Assembly (NCBI RefSeq): GCF_036885605.1
Contig: NZ_CP142523.1
Span: 6,014,001 to 6,078,000, forward strand
Direction of reading: 5' to 3'
Length of the DNA stretch: 64,000 bases
Source: Janthinobacterium sp. TB1-E2
GTDB taxonomy: Bacteria > Pseudomonadota > Gammaproteobacteria > Burkholderiales > Burkholderiaceae_D
Part shown: in pieces, positions 53,107-63,204 of the stretch
Layout: the number at the start of each line of letters is the position of its first letter
Position numbering within the stretch: the first letter of the stretch is position 1
Made by a program: the position numbers and the translations under genes
Notes under the pieces: model-generated
Seen by the model: the letters and a program-made list of their open reading frames with translations, nothing else
Databases searched by the model: none
Told to the model about the DNA's origin: nothing

Positions 53107-53952
53107 ATGGATCTCATTCTTGCGTTAAAAGCCATCATCATGGGGCTGGTCGAAGGTTTTACCGAATTCTTGCCGATTTCGTCCACCGGTCATCTGATCC
53201 TGGCCGGCAGCCTGCTCGACTTTACCAAGGATGTATCGAAAGAAGTCATGGATGTCTTCGAGATCGCCATCCAGGCCGGCGCCATCCTGGCCGTGTGCTG
53301 GGAATACCGCCAGCGCATCGGCAGCGTGCTGACCACCTTTGGCAGCGAAGCGAAGTCGCGCAAGTTCGTGCTGAACGTGGCCATCGCCTTCCTGCCGCTG
53401 GCCGTCATCGGTCTGGCGATTGGCAAGATGATCAAGCATGCGCTGTTCAAACCAGTACCGGTGGCCATGGCCTTCATCATCGGCGGCATCGTGATTTTGC
53501 TGGTGGAGCGCCGCGCGCGCACCAATCCCGTCACCGTGCGCGTCAACTCGGTCGATGAAATGACGCCGTTCGACGCCTTGAAAGTGGGCTGCGCGCAAGC
53601 GTTCGCGCTGATTCCCGGCACCAGCCGATCCGGCTCGACCATCATTGGCGGCATGCTGCTGGGCCTGTCGCGCAAGACGGCCACGGAATTCTCGTTCTTC
53701 CTGGCCATCCCCACCCTGCTGGCGGCCACCTTCTACTCGCTGTACAAGGCGCGCGATATCCTGTCGGCCACCGACGTGCCCCTGTTCGGCCTGGGCACCG
53801 TGTCCGCCTTCATCTCCGCCTTCCTGTGCGTGCGCTGGCTGCTGCGCTATATCAGCTCGCACGACTTCACGTTTTTCGCCTGGTACCGCATTGTGTTCGG
53901 CTTGCTGGTGTTGGCCAGCGCCCACTACGGCTGGGTTGTTTGGGCAGAATAA
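53107..53952 (+). CDS. uppP: Undecaprenyl-diphosphatase
   Basis: Recycles the lipid carrier of peptidoglycan synthesis; confers bacitracin tolerance. 281 residues with eight or so membrane helices. Signature motifs: GLVEGFTEFLPISSTGHLIL (active-site Glu/Ser/His) and the PGTSRSGSTIIGG motif. The ATG at 53107 gives the normal family start (MDLILALKAII); the longer frame is unneeded. It ends 6 bp before recQ. Confidence 0.96.
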   Translation: MDLILALKAIIMGLVEGFTEFLPISSTGHLILAGSLLDFTKDVSKEVMDVFEIAIQAGAILAVCWEYRQRIGSVLTTFGSEAKSRKFVLNVAIAFLPLAVIGLAIGKMIKHALFKPVPVAMAFIIGGIVILLVERRARTNPVTVRVNSVDEMTPFDALKVGCAQAFALIPGTSRSGSTIIGGMLLGLSRKTATEFSFFLAIPTLLAATFYSLYKARDILSATDVPLFGLGTVSAFISAFLCVRWLLRYISSHDFTFFAWYRIVFGLLVLASAHYGWVVWAE

Positions 53953-53958
53953 GGCACT

Positions 53959-55781
<1,823 letters not shown>

Positions 55782-55782
<1 letters not shown>

Positions 55783-56264
55783 TGGAAGCACTCTCGCCGG
55801 ACCTGATCTATCAGGCCGTGAAAATCCTGGGCGCCCAGCCTGACGCCGAAGATGCGGTGGAAGCGCAAGTACGCGCCCTGGTGCAGGACGACCTCACCGT
55901 GCGCCGCCTGGCCGACGTGGTGCCGGAAGCTTTTGGACTGGTGCTGGCGTCACACCTTCCCGGCGCCGAAAACATGACCCTGCCCAATACGTTCTGCGCG
56001 CAGGACGAGGACGGCGAATGGGTGGAGTTCCTCTTGCGCCGCGAGCCGATTTTTGTCGTCGCCGCCGATATCGCCCAGCATACCTTTCACAACGGCCCGC
56101 GCGCGCTGCTGCAAAATCTGGCCAACCGCAGCTCCTTGCTGGCGGCCATCAACAAGGGCTTGAACGCGGGCGGCTCGCTCGATGGCACGACCCTGGGTCC
56201 GCCGTCCTTCTTTGGCCTGCCCGCCGCGCTGTACCAGCCAGCGGCATCGCCCGAGACGCCTTGA
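55782..56264 (+). CDS. Uncharacterised protein coupled to recQ
   Basis: 160 residues, acidic, soluble. Its ATG overlaps the recQ stop codon by one base, so it is probably translated by coupling. It contains LANRSSLLAAINKGLNAGGS and the run NTFCAQDEDGEWVEFLLRRE. I recognise no family. The genetic link to recQ is the only hint to function. Confidence 0.75.
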
Positions 56265-56308
56265 CCACTTTACTTTGCCTGTGCCCTTGATAACGGAACG
56301 GTCCCGCG

Positions 56309-57289
56309 ATGGAAACCAAATGGCTGGAAGACTTCATCTCGCTCGCTGAAACGCATAATTTCAGCCGTTCCGCGGCCCTGCGCCATGTCACCCAGCCGGC
56401 ATTCTCACGGCGCATCCAGTCGCTGGAAAACTGGCTCGGCATCGACCTGGTCGACCGCACCTCCTACCCGACGCGCTTGACGCCGGCCGGCGCCGTGTTC
56501 TACGAGCAGGCGCTGGAAATGCTGGGGCAGATCAACGGCGTGCGCGCCCTGTTGCGCGGCAAGCGGGCGGCCACGCAAACGAGCGTCGATTTCGCCGTGC
56601 CGCATACCCTGTCGCTGACCTTCATGCCGAAGTGGCTGACGGCGCTGGAAGAGGGTTTTGCGCCGATCAACAGCCGCCTGATGGCCCTGAACGTGCACGA
56701 CGCCGTGCTGCAGCTGGTCGATGGCGGCTGCGACCTGCTGCTGTGCTACCACCATCCGCGCCAACCGGTGCAGCTGGACCCGGGCCGCTACGACATGCTG
56801 GTGATGGGCCGCGAAACCCTGCGCGCGTATGCGCGCTGCGGCCAGGACAAGGTGCCGGACTTCGTCCTGCCAGGCAGCGCCAAGGAGCCGCTGCCCTTCC
56901 TTTCCTACACCAGCAATGCCTACCTGGGACGCATGGTGGAATTGCTGCTGGCCGACGCCAAGGCGCCCCTGTTCCTGGAAACCTGCTATGAAACGGACAT
57001 GGCCGAAGGCCTCAAAATGATGGCCCTGGAAGGCCGCGGCATCGCCTTCCTGCCCGAATCGGCCGTCATGCGCGACGTCAAATACAAGCACCTGGCACGC
57101 GCCGACGGCGGCGCGCCCGGCTGGGAAATCGAACTGGAAATCCGCTTGTATCGCGAACGCCCGTCCAGCCTGCGTCCCGGCAAGCAAATCGTCGAAAGCC
57201 TGTGGCAGTACCTGGTGCAGGCGCAAGATGGCAAGGCGCGCGGCGGGAAAAAACGCCGGCGCGCAGCTGTCACCACAATTCCCTCCTGA
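56309..57289 (+). CDS. LysR-family transcriptional regulator, HypT/YjiE-like
   Basis: 326 residues. HTH in NFSRSAALRHVTQPAFSRRI; the opening METKWLEDFISLAETHNFSR resembles the HypT group that senses hypochlorite in E. coli. Two effector-domain cysteines are seen (GGCDLLLCYHH) but their role is untested. It is upstream of, and co-directional with, glutamate dehydrogenase (152 bp), which could be its target. Confidence 0.82.
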   Translation: METKWLEDFISLAETHNFSRSAALRHVTQPAFSRRIQSLENWLGIDLVDRTSYPTRLTPAGAVFYEQALEMLGQINGVRALLRGKRAATQTSVDFAVPHTLSLTFMPKWLTALEEGFAPINSRLMALNVHDAVLQLVDGGCDLLLCYHHPRQPVQLDPGRYDMLVMGRETLRAYARCGQDKVPDFVLPGSAKEPLPFLSYTSNAYLGRMVELLLADAKAPLFLETCYETDMAEGLKMMALEGRGIAFLPESAVMRDVKYKHLARADGGAPGWEIELEIRLYRERPSSLRPGKQIVESLWQYLVQAQDGKARGGKKRRRAAVTTIPS

Positions 57290-57440
57290 TCTCCTCTAAC
57301 TATGCAATAAATGCATAACCGGATGCGCACAAAGCATTGGCCGGGGCATGAGGCTATCGCCTACGATGCGGTTCCGCTGCGCGCAGCTGCATCTCGGCTG
57401 TGCCTCTAACGTATTCGTATTGTCCAGGAGCTTATCAAGC

Positions 57441-58727
57441 ATGACCAGCAAGCACGCACTTCCTTCCTACCTCAATCCTGAAGACCTTGGCCCATGGGGC
57501 GTCTACCTCGAGCAGATCGACCGCGTTACGCCATACCTGGGCAACCTGTCGCGCTGGGTGGAAACGCTGAAGCGTCCAAAGCGCATCCTGACGGTCGACG
57601 TGCCTATCGAGCGCGATGACGGCACCATTGCCCACTACGAAGGCTACCGCGTGCAGCACAATCTGTCGCGCGGCCCGGGCAAAGGCGGCGTGCGCTTCCA
57701 CCAGGACGTGACCCTGTCGGAAGTGATGGCCCTGTCGGCCTGGATGACGGTCAAGAATGCAGCGGTCAACGTGCCATACGGCGGTGCCAAGGGCGGTATC
57801 CGTGTCGATCCGAAGACCCTGTCGCGCAACGAACTGCAACGCCTGACCCGCCGCTACACGAGCGAGATCAGCATGATCATCGGACCGAACAAGGATATCC
57901 CGGCGCCGGACGTCAACACGAATGAACAAGTCATGGCGTGGATGATGGACAGCTACGCCATGATCGGCGGCAATATGTCGACCGGCGTGGTAACGGGCAA
58001 GCCAATCTCGCTGGGCGGCAGCCTGGGTCGTCGCGATGCGACGGGCCGCGGCGTGTTCGTCGTCGGTTGCGATGCGGCCGCCAAGGTCGGCATGTCGCTC
58101 GAAGGCGCGAAAGTCATCGTGCAAGGTTTCGGCAACGTGGGCGGCGTCGCTGCACGCATGTTCGCTGAAGCCGGCTCGAAAGTGGTCGCGGTACAAGACC
58201 ACAAAACGACCGTCGTGCACTCCGGCGGCTTGAATATCCCGCAATTGCTGGCACACGTAGCCGAAGTGGGCAGCGTAGAAGGCTTCCCGGGCGCCGAGGC
58301 ATTCGTGCCACGCGAAGATTTCTGGGGCATCGATTGCGACATCCTGATCCCGGCCGCGCTGGAACAGCAGATCACGGCTGAACGCGCACAAGTCATCCGC
58401 GCCAAGATCATCCTGGAAGGCGCCAACGGCCCGACCCTGCCGGCAGCGGACGACATCCTGACCGACCGCGGCGTGCTGATCGTACCGGACGTGCTGGCCA
58501 ACGCCGGCGGCGTAACCGTCAGCTACTTCGAGTGGGCGCAGAACTTCTCGAGCTTCTTCTGGACGGAAGAAGAAATCAACAGCCGCCTGACCCGCATCAT
58601 GCGCGAAGCGTTCGACTCGGTATGGCAAGTGTCGCAAGAGAAGAAAGTGTCGATGCGTACCGCCACCTTCATCCTGGCGTGCACGCGCGTGCTGCAGGCT
58701 CGCGAAGTGCGCGGCCTCTACCCATAA
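57441..58727 (+). CDS. gdhA: Glutamate dehydrogenase
   Basis: 428 residues, hexameric class. Catalytic Lys in PYGGAKGGIRVDP; dehydrogenase motif GFGNVGGVAARMFAEAGSK (nucleotide-binding, with Ala/Gly spacing). Interconverts 2-oxoglutarate plus ammonium and glutamate; coenzyme preference (NAD or NADP) cannot be told with certainty. The ATG at 57441 (MTSKHALPSYLNPEDLGPWG) has CAGGAG upstream and matches the family start. A strong terminator follows 21 bp after the stop. Confidence 0.95.
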   Translation: MTSKHALPSYLNPEDLGPWGVYLEQIDRVTPYLGNLSRWVETLKRPKRILTVDVPIERDDGTIAHYEGYRVQHNLSRGPGKGGVRFHQDVTLSEVMALSAWMTVKNAAVNVPYGGAKGGIRVDPKTLSRNELQRLTRRYTSEISMIIGPNKDIPAPDVNTNEQVMAWMMDSYAMIGGNMSTGVVTGKPISLGGSLGRRDATGRGVFVVGCDAAAKVGMSLEGAKVIVQGFGNVGGVAARMFAEAGSKVVAVQDHKTTVVHSGGLNIPQLLAHVAEVGSVEGFPGAEAFVPREDFWGIDCDILIPAALEQQITAERAQVIRAKIILEGANGPTLPAADDILTDRGVLIVPDVLANAGGVTVSYFEWAQNFSSFFWTEEEINSRLTRIMREAFDSVWQVSQEKKVSMRTATFILACTRVLQAREVRGLYP

Positions 58728-58747
58728 TATCCGGCTAGGAAGACTAC

Positions 58748-58789
58748 AAAAAAAACCCCGCTGCACAGTGATGTGCAGCGGGGTTTTTT
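58748..58789. terminator. Rho-independent terminator of gdhA
   Basis: A long perfect stem (AACCCCGCTGCACA with its complement, loop GTGA) is flanked by A and T runs, so it can work in both directions. It starts about 20 bp past the gdhA stop codon. Confidence 0.92.
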
Positions 58790-58904
58790 ATGGGTGGCGC
58801 ATGTCAACTTTTACCAGACAAGGCACTGAAAAACTGACGGACGCTTTCACTTAATCCAGCCACCTTCAGGCATACTATTGACACCAATATAAACAGGAAC
58901 ACTC

Positions 58905-59777
58905 ATGGGTCGTATTTTAATCTCCGGAAGAACTGGACAGGTAGGCTATGAGCTCGAACGCAGCCTGCAAGGCTTGGGCGAGGTCATCGCATTGGACCGT
59001 AGTCAAATGGATTTGAGCAATCTGCAACAGGTGCGGGACGTCATTCGCCGTGTGAAGCCTACGCTGATCGTCAACCCTGCCGCCTATACCGCGGTCGATC
59101 AAGCGGAACGCGAACCGGAACTCGCACTGCGCATCAATGGCGAGGCTCCCGGCGTCATGGCAGAGGAAGCCAAAAAGCTTGGCGCCACACTGATACATTA
59201 CAGTACCGATTACGTGTTCGATGGCAACAAGGACAGTGCCTATCTGGAAACTGATCCTACCTGTCCAGTGAATGTTTACGGCAGCAGCAAGCTGGCGGGC
59301 GAACAGGCCATTCAAGCCACGGGCGTAACCCACCTTATTCTACGCACGAGCTGGGTGTACAGCACGCATGGCAAAAACTTCCTGCTCACCATGCGCCGCC
59401 TGGCCCAGGAGCGTGACGCGCTGAACATCGTGTCAGATCAATTCGGCGCTCCGACATGGAGCCGTACCATCGCCGATACCACCGCGCACATCGTAGCGCA
59501 AAGCTTGGCCGCCGCCGACCAGCAAGCGTGGTGGGACGGGCACTCCGGGCTCTACCATTTGACGGCTAAAGGAAAAACCACGTGGTTTGGCTTTGCCGAA
59601 GCGATCATGGCCCATGCATCGGTCACAAAAAAGCCGCAGCTGACACCGATATTGGCATCCGAGTACCCGGTCCCGGCGCAGCGACCTGCCAATTCGGTAC
59701 TGTCGTCGCAGAAACTGATGGAGACTTTCTGCGGATTACCAAACTGGCAAGATGCATTACTGCTATGCCAAAACTAA
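58905..59777 (+). CDS. rfbD: dTDP-4-dehydrorhamnose reductase
   Basis: Last step of dTDP-L-rhamnose synthesis, 290 residues. Rossmann NAD(P) motif as GRTGQVG; catalytic SDR residues in STDYVFDG and YGSSKLAGEQA (Tyr-x3-Lys). AGGAAC precedes the ATG. The other rhamnose genes (rfbA, rfbB, rfbC) are not in the window, so the pathway is split or this gene stands apart. It is convergent with galE (16 bp). Confidence 0.9.
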   Translation: MGRILISGRTGQVGYELERSLQGLGEVIALDRSQMDLSNLQQVRDVIRRVKPTLIVNPAAYTAVDQAEREPELALRINGEAPGVMAEEAKKLGATLIHYSTDYVFDGNKDSAYLETDPTCPVNVYGSSKLAGEQAIQATGVTHLILRTSWVYSTHGKNFLLTMRRLAQERDALNIVSDQFGAPTWSRTIADTTAHIVAQSLAAADQQAWWDGHSGLYHLTAKGKTTWFGFAEAIMAHASVTKKPQLTPILASEYPVPAQRPANSVLSSQKLMETFCGLPNWQDALLLCQN

Positions 59778-59793
59778 GTAAATCTCTCTTCTC

Positions 59794-60813
59794 TCAGGCA
59801 AGGTAGCCTTGCGGGTTCTGGTGCTGCCAGCGCCAGTGGTCGCGGCACATGTCGTCGATGTTTTTCTGCGCTTGCCAGCCCAGCAATTGCTTTGCCTTGT
59901 CGGCCGAGGCGTAGCAGCTGGCGATGTCGCCGGGACGGCGCGGCACGATGTCGTAGGGGACTTTGCGGCCGCTGGCGGCTTCGAACGCGCGTACGGTGTC
60001 AAGCACGCTGTAGCCGTGGCCCGTGCCCAGGTTGACGGTAAAGCCGCCCTCGGTGGAAAACAGGCGATTCAAAGCGGCCACGTGGCCCAGCGCCAGGTCG
60101 ACCACGTGGATGTAGTCGCGCACGCCCGTGCCGTCCGGCGTATCGTAGTCGTTGCCGAACACAGCCAGGCGCTCGCGGCGGCCCACGGCCACCTGGGCGA
60201 TGAAAGGCATCAGGTTGTTCGGGATGCCGGCCGGATCTTCGCCGATCAAGCCGCTGACATGCGCGCCAACGGGGTTAAAGTAGCGCAGCACGCCGACTTG
60301 CCACTGCGCATCGGCATGCACGAGATCGGCCAGTATCTGCTCGACCATCAGCTTGGAGCGGCCGTACGGATTGGTCACGGACAGACGCGACGATTCCAGG
60401 ATCGGCAAGGCTTCCGGATCGCCATACACGGTGGCCGACGAACTGAACACAAAACGCTTCACGTTCGCCGCCGCCAGCACTTCCAGCAGCGCCACGGTGC
60501 CCGATACATTGTTATCCATATACATCAGTGGCTGCGCCACGGATTCGCCCACGGCTTTCAAGCCTGCGAAATGGATCACGGCATCGATGGTGTGCTCGCG
60601 CAGGACGGCGGCCATGGCCGTGCGGTCGCGCACGTCCGCCTCGTAGAAGGGCACGCTTTTGCCGGCAATGCGCTCCACACGCGCCATCGCTTCGCGCGCG
60701 CTGTTGCACAGATTATCCACCGCGACTACCTCGAAACCGGCAGCCAGCAATTCGACACAGGTATGCGAACCGATGAAACCGGATGCGCCGGTCACGAGTA
60801 TTTTCTTGGACAT
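59794..60813 (-). CDS. galE: UDP-glucose 4-epimerase
   Basis: Interconverts UDP-glucose and UDP-galactose for surface polysaccharides, 339 residues. NAD motif GASGFIGSHTCVELLAAG, catalytic SSSATVYGD and YGRSKLMVEQIL (Tyr-x3-Lys). The ATG at 60813 (MSKKILVTG) is preferred over the upstream TTG; no strong ribosome site is seen. Convergent with rfbD, both probably for envelope sugars. Confidence 0.95.
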   Translation of the reverse strand: MSKKILVTGASGFIGSHTCVELLAAGFEVVAVDNLCNSAREAMARVERIAGKSVPFYEADVRDRTAMAAVLREHTIDAVIHFAGLKAVGESVAQPLMYMDNNVSGTVALLEVLAAANVKRFVFSSSATVYGDPEALPILESSRLSVTNPYGRSKLMVEQILADLVHADAQWQVGVLRYFNPVGAHVSGLIGEDPAGIPNNLMPFIAQVAVGRRERLAVFGNDYDTPDGTGVRDYIHVVDLALGHVAALNRLFSTEGGFTVNLGTGHGYSVLDTVRAFEAASGRKVPYDIVPRRPGDIASCYASADKAKQLLGWQAQKNIDDMCRDHWRWQHQNPQGYLA

Positions 60814-60891
60814 AATATCAATCAATGCAAAAAAGATAAGACTACCGTAATTCGCCCACCTTGCCTAGCCAGCGCACGATAGCGCGTACAT

Positions 60892-60926
60892 AAAAAAGCC
60901 TGCGGCGTCGCCGCGGCAGGCTTTTT
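60892..60926. terminator. Bidirectional terminator between trmB and galE
   Basis: AAAAAAGCCTGC pairs with GCAGGCTTTTT around a GC-rich loop. On the minus strand it lies 36 bp past the trmB stop codon and upstream of galE. Confidence 0.85.
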
Positions 60927-60961
60927 CTCGTGCCAACGGCACAGGTGGGCAAACCGCCAGG

Positions 60962-61681
60962 TTATTTCTTGATGAACACCAGGTCCCACACGCCATGGCC
61001 CAGCTTCAAGCCGCGGTTTTCAAACTTGGTCAGTGGACGATATGCGGGTTGGGGCGCGTATCCCTCTGCGCTATTGCGCAACTGCGACTCGGCGCCCAGC
61101 ACTTCCAGCATTTGCACCGCGTAATCTTCCCAGTCGGTGGCGCAATGCAGATAGCCGCCCGGCGCCAGACGATCGGTCAATTGCTTGACGAACGGCGACT
61201 GGATCAGGCGGCGTTTGTTGTGGCGCGCCTTGTGCCATGGATCGGGGAAGAACACGTGGATACCGGCCAGCGAATTGGCAGAAATCATGTGCGTCAGCAC
61301 TTCCACGGCATCGTGCTGCAGCAAGCGCAGATTCGTCAGCGACTCTTCGCCGATCAGCTTCAACAGGCTGCCAACACCGGGTGTATGCACTTCGACGCCG
61401 ATGAAATCCTTCTCCGGCATGGCCTTGGCGATATGCGCCGTCGTCGCACCCATGCCAAAGCCGATTTCCAGAATCACGGGCGCCTTGCGGCCAAACACCT
61501 GCTCGAAATCCATGGACTCCTTGGCGAAAGGCAGCAGGAACTTCGGCCCCAAGGTCTCGAGCGCGCGCGCCTGCGCGACAGACAGCCGTCCTGCGCGGGT
61601 CACGAAACTGCGGATGCGGTGTTCGGTCGGATCGTACATCATCGGCCGTGCCGGGCCGTTTGCTGGGGTATCAGAAGACAT
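60962..61681 (-). CDS. trmB: tRNA (guanine-N7)-methyltransferase
   Basis: Methylates G46 of tRNAs with SAM, 239 residues. SAM-binding motif EIGFGMGATTAHIAKAMP and the family hallmark FFPDPWHKARHNKRRLIQ with the catalytic Asp. ATG at 61681 (MSSDTPANG); a longer frame is unneeded. The truncated tRNA-Gly copy lies just upstream. Confidence 0.94.
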   Translation of the reverse strand: MSSDTPANGPARPMMYDPTEHRIRSFVTRAGRLSVAQARALETLGPKFLLPFAKESMDFEQVFGRKAPVILEIGFGMGATTAHIAKAMPEKDFIGVEVHTPGVGSLLKLIGEESLTNLRLLQHDAVEVLTHMISANSLAGIHVFFPDPWHKARHNKRRLIQSPFVKQLTDRLAPGGYLHCATDWEDYAVQMLEVLGAESQLRNSAEGYAPQPAYRPLTKFENRGLKLGHGVWDLVFIKK

Positions 61682-61734
61682 GGGAATGAGGAAAATAGTG
61701 GCCGCGCCGCACAAAACCAGGCGCCAGCGGAAAA

Positions 61735-61782
61735 TGGAGCGGGTGAAGGGAATCGAACCCTCGTCGTAAGCTTGGGAAGCTC
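61735..61782 (-). pseudogene. 3' half of tRNA-Gly(CCC), probable island attachment site
   Basis: Read on the minus strand the segment gives CTTCCCAAGC, then CGAGGGTTCGATTCCCTTC (T arm) and ACCCGCTCCA (acceptor with CCA, discriminator U). This is the anticodon loop (CCC) to the 3' end of a glycine tRNA. The D arm and 5' acceptor strand are missing: the sequence beyond about 61,780 has no similarity. An integrase that uses the tRNA gene as attachment site leaves such a 3'-end copy at one edge of the island. Confidence 0.75.
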
Positions 61783-61804
61783 GACAAGGAACTCAACAAC
61801 CATG

Positions 61805-61824
61805 CGGGCTTACGGCCCGTTTTT
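61805..61824 (+). terminator. Small hairpin with T run at the island edge
   Basis: CGGGC (61805-61809) pairs with GCCCG (61815-61819), followed by five T. There is no plus-strand gene upstream in this window, so its purpose is unclear. Confidence 0.4.
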
Positions 61825-62210
61825 GCTCCGCAAAGGTGACATTATAGCAGTGCCGCAGGCCTGCATCCATGCGCCCGATTTTTCGTTTGTGGAGTAAAAT
61901 CATTCCCGCTTGACGACCCGTACGATGCGATATACTCAAGTCATGGTCGCGGACGCATACCGAACATCGAATCCGAAACTTACGGTTTCGGATGGAGCAG
62001 TCTCCGACGCTGAATTTCTCAAGATCAAGTAATTGGCAACAAGAAGGCTGTCATTTTTTGGAGTATTTTTGGGCTGTTTTAGCGCAGGAATGACAACAAA
62101 ATGACAGCCTTTTTTTATCTACGATGATTGCCAAAATGGTTATTGAATGTAGAGTAAAATCAAACCAATCCTAAAAAATAGTACCGATTGCATGGAGTAC
62201 CGAGGCTAAT
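61825..62210. other. Gene-free island leader before the AAA+/protease pair
   Basis: No integrase or other gene is seen. A 29-codon frame at 61944-62033 (MVADAYRTSNPKLTVSDGAV and so on) could be a leftover C-terminus or a leader peptide, but has no support. It ends just before a large stem-loop. The AT content rises sharply from here, in contrast with trmB. Confidence 0.4.
62044..62117 (+). terminator. Long stem-loop with T run
   Basis: AAGGCTGTCATTTT (62044-62057) pairs perfectly with AAAATGACAGCCTT (62098-62111), with a 40-base loop and a T run after it. It lies about 100 bp before the AAA+ gene. It may be a terminator for whatever transcript enters from the left, or a regulatory leader structure. 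Confidence 0.5.
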
Positions 62211-63185
62211 ATGGCTAGCGGAAAAATATTACGACAACTGTTGAAGGCGGGAACCGCTGGAGATAAAGATGCATTTCGCTTAGCCTCTGAGTCAATCATC
62301 GAAGAGGAGCGACTTAAGCAACATCACCTACTCGCAAATGACTTAGAGAAAATTCTTTATTCCTCGACGGCAGATCGACGTGGGAAAGTTTCACGTCTCA
62401 CACCTTCTGTGCCGACAGACAAGGAACGAGGACTCCCTCTGCTTGATATCAGGCACCCTCAAAGGTCACTAGATGAACTGATTCTTCCTTCTGCAGGATT
62501 GGATGCTGTGGAAGAACTATTGGGTGAACACAGGCGCGAAGACATCCTTCGTTCATATGGAATGCGGCCTGCCAACCGTGTCCTTTTTTTTGGCCCGCCT
62601 GGTTGCGGTAAAACACTTACCGCTGAAGTTATCGCGTGTGAATTGGATATGCCACTAGCCGTAGTTCGGCTTGACGCGCTGGTTTCATCCTTCCTGGGCG
62701 AGACTGCAGCGAACTTACGAAAAGTATTCGACTATATTAGTGAGTATCCTATGGTTGCGTTGTTCGACGAATTTGACGCACTCGGCAAGGAAAGAGCAGA
62801 CAGTGGCGAGCACGGAGAATTGCGCAGAGTAGTCAATGCCGTACTCCAAATGATTGATGCATATCAAGGAAAAAGCCTAATTATTGCAGCTACCAATCAT
62901 GAACAAATTCTCGACAGCGCAATTTGGAGGCGCTTCGAAGACATTATCGAGTTTTCTAAGCCTTCCAAAGATATGATCATTAAGCTATTATCATCTAAAC
63001 TACGTGGGGTGCGACGTCAATTTGAAATTGACGGGCCAGAGATCGTGGAGCTTTTCGACGGCCTTAGTGGAGCTGATATCGAAAGAGTAGTTCGAAGAGC
63101 TGCCAAGAGGATGATCCTTAAGGGCCAAGAATTCCTCTCTCTAAATGACCTTAAAAGCGCACTTGGGAAAGAAATACGACGATAA
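62211..63185 (+). CDS. AAA+ ATPase, partner of the downstream subtilisin-like protease
   Basis: 324 residues. Walker A GPPGCGKT (residues 128-135), Walker B VALFDEFDAL (Asp186, Glu187), sensor 1 IIAATNHEQ, arginine finger region IWRRFED and a C-terminal helical lid (DGLSGADIERVVRRAAKRMI). FtsH/spastin-like clade of the classical AAA family. N-terminal ~85 residues are helical and unassigned. GAGG precedes the ATG. The protease gene starts 19 bp downstream, so they form an operon; the ATPase could control or feed the protease. AT-rich codon use marks it as acquired. Confidence 0.85.
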   Translation: MASGKILRQLLKAGTAGDKDAFRLASESIIEEERLKQHHLLANDLEKILYSSTADRRGKVSRLTPSVPTDKERGLPLLDIRHPQRSLDELILPSAGLDAVEELLGEHRREDILRSYGMRPANRVLFFGPPGCGKTLTAEVIACELDMPLAVVRLDALVSSFLGETAANLRKVFDYISEYPMVALFDEFDALGKERADSGEHGELRRVVNAVLQMIDAYQGKSLIIAATNHEQILDSAIWRRFEDIIEFSKPSKDMIIKLLSSKLRGVRRQFEIDGPEIVELFDGLSGADIERVVRRAAKRMILKGQEFLSLNDLKSALGKEIRR

Positions 63186-63204
63186 ATAACTGAGGAGCTT
63201 TTGT

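Noticed and set aside
61735..61835. A complete tRNA-Gly gene
   Set aside because: Only the 3' half can be folded; no D arm or 5' acceptor strand is found within 100 bp upstream.
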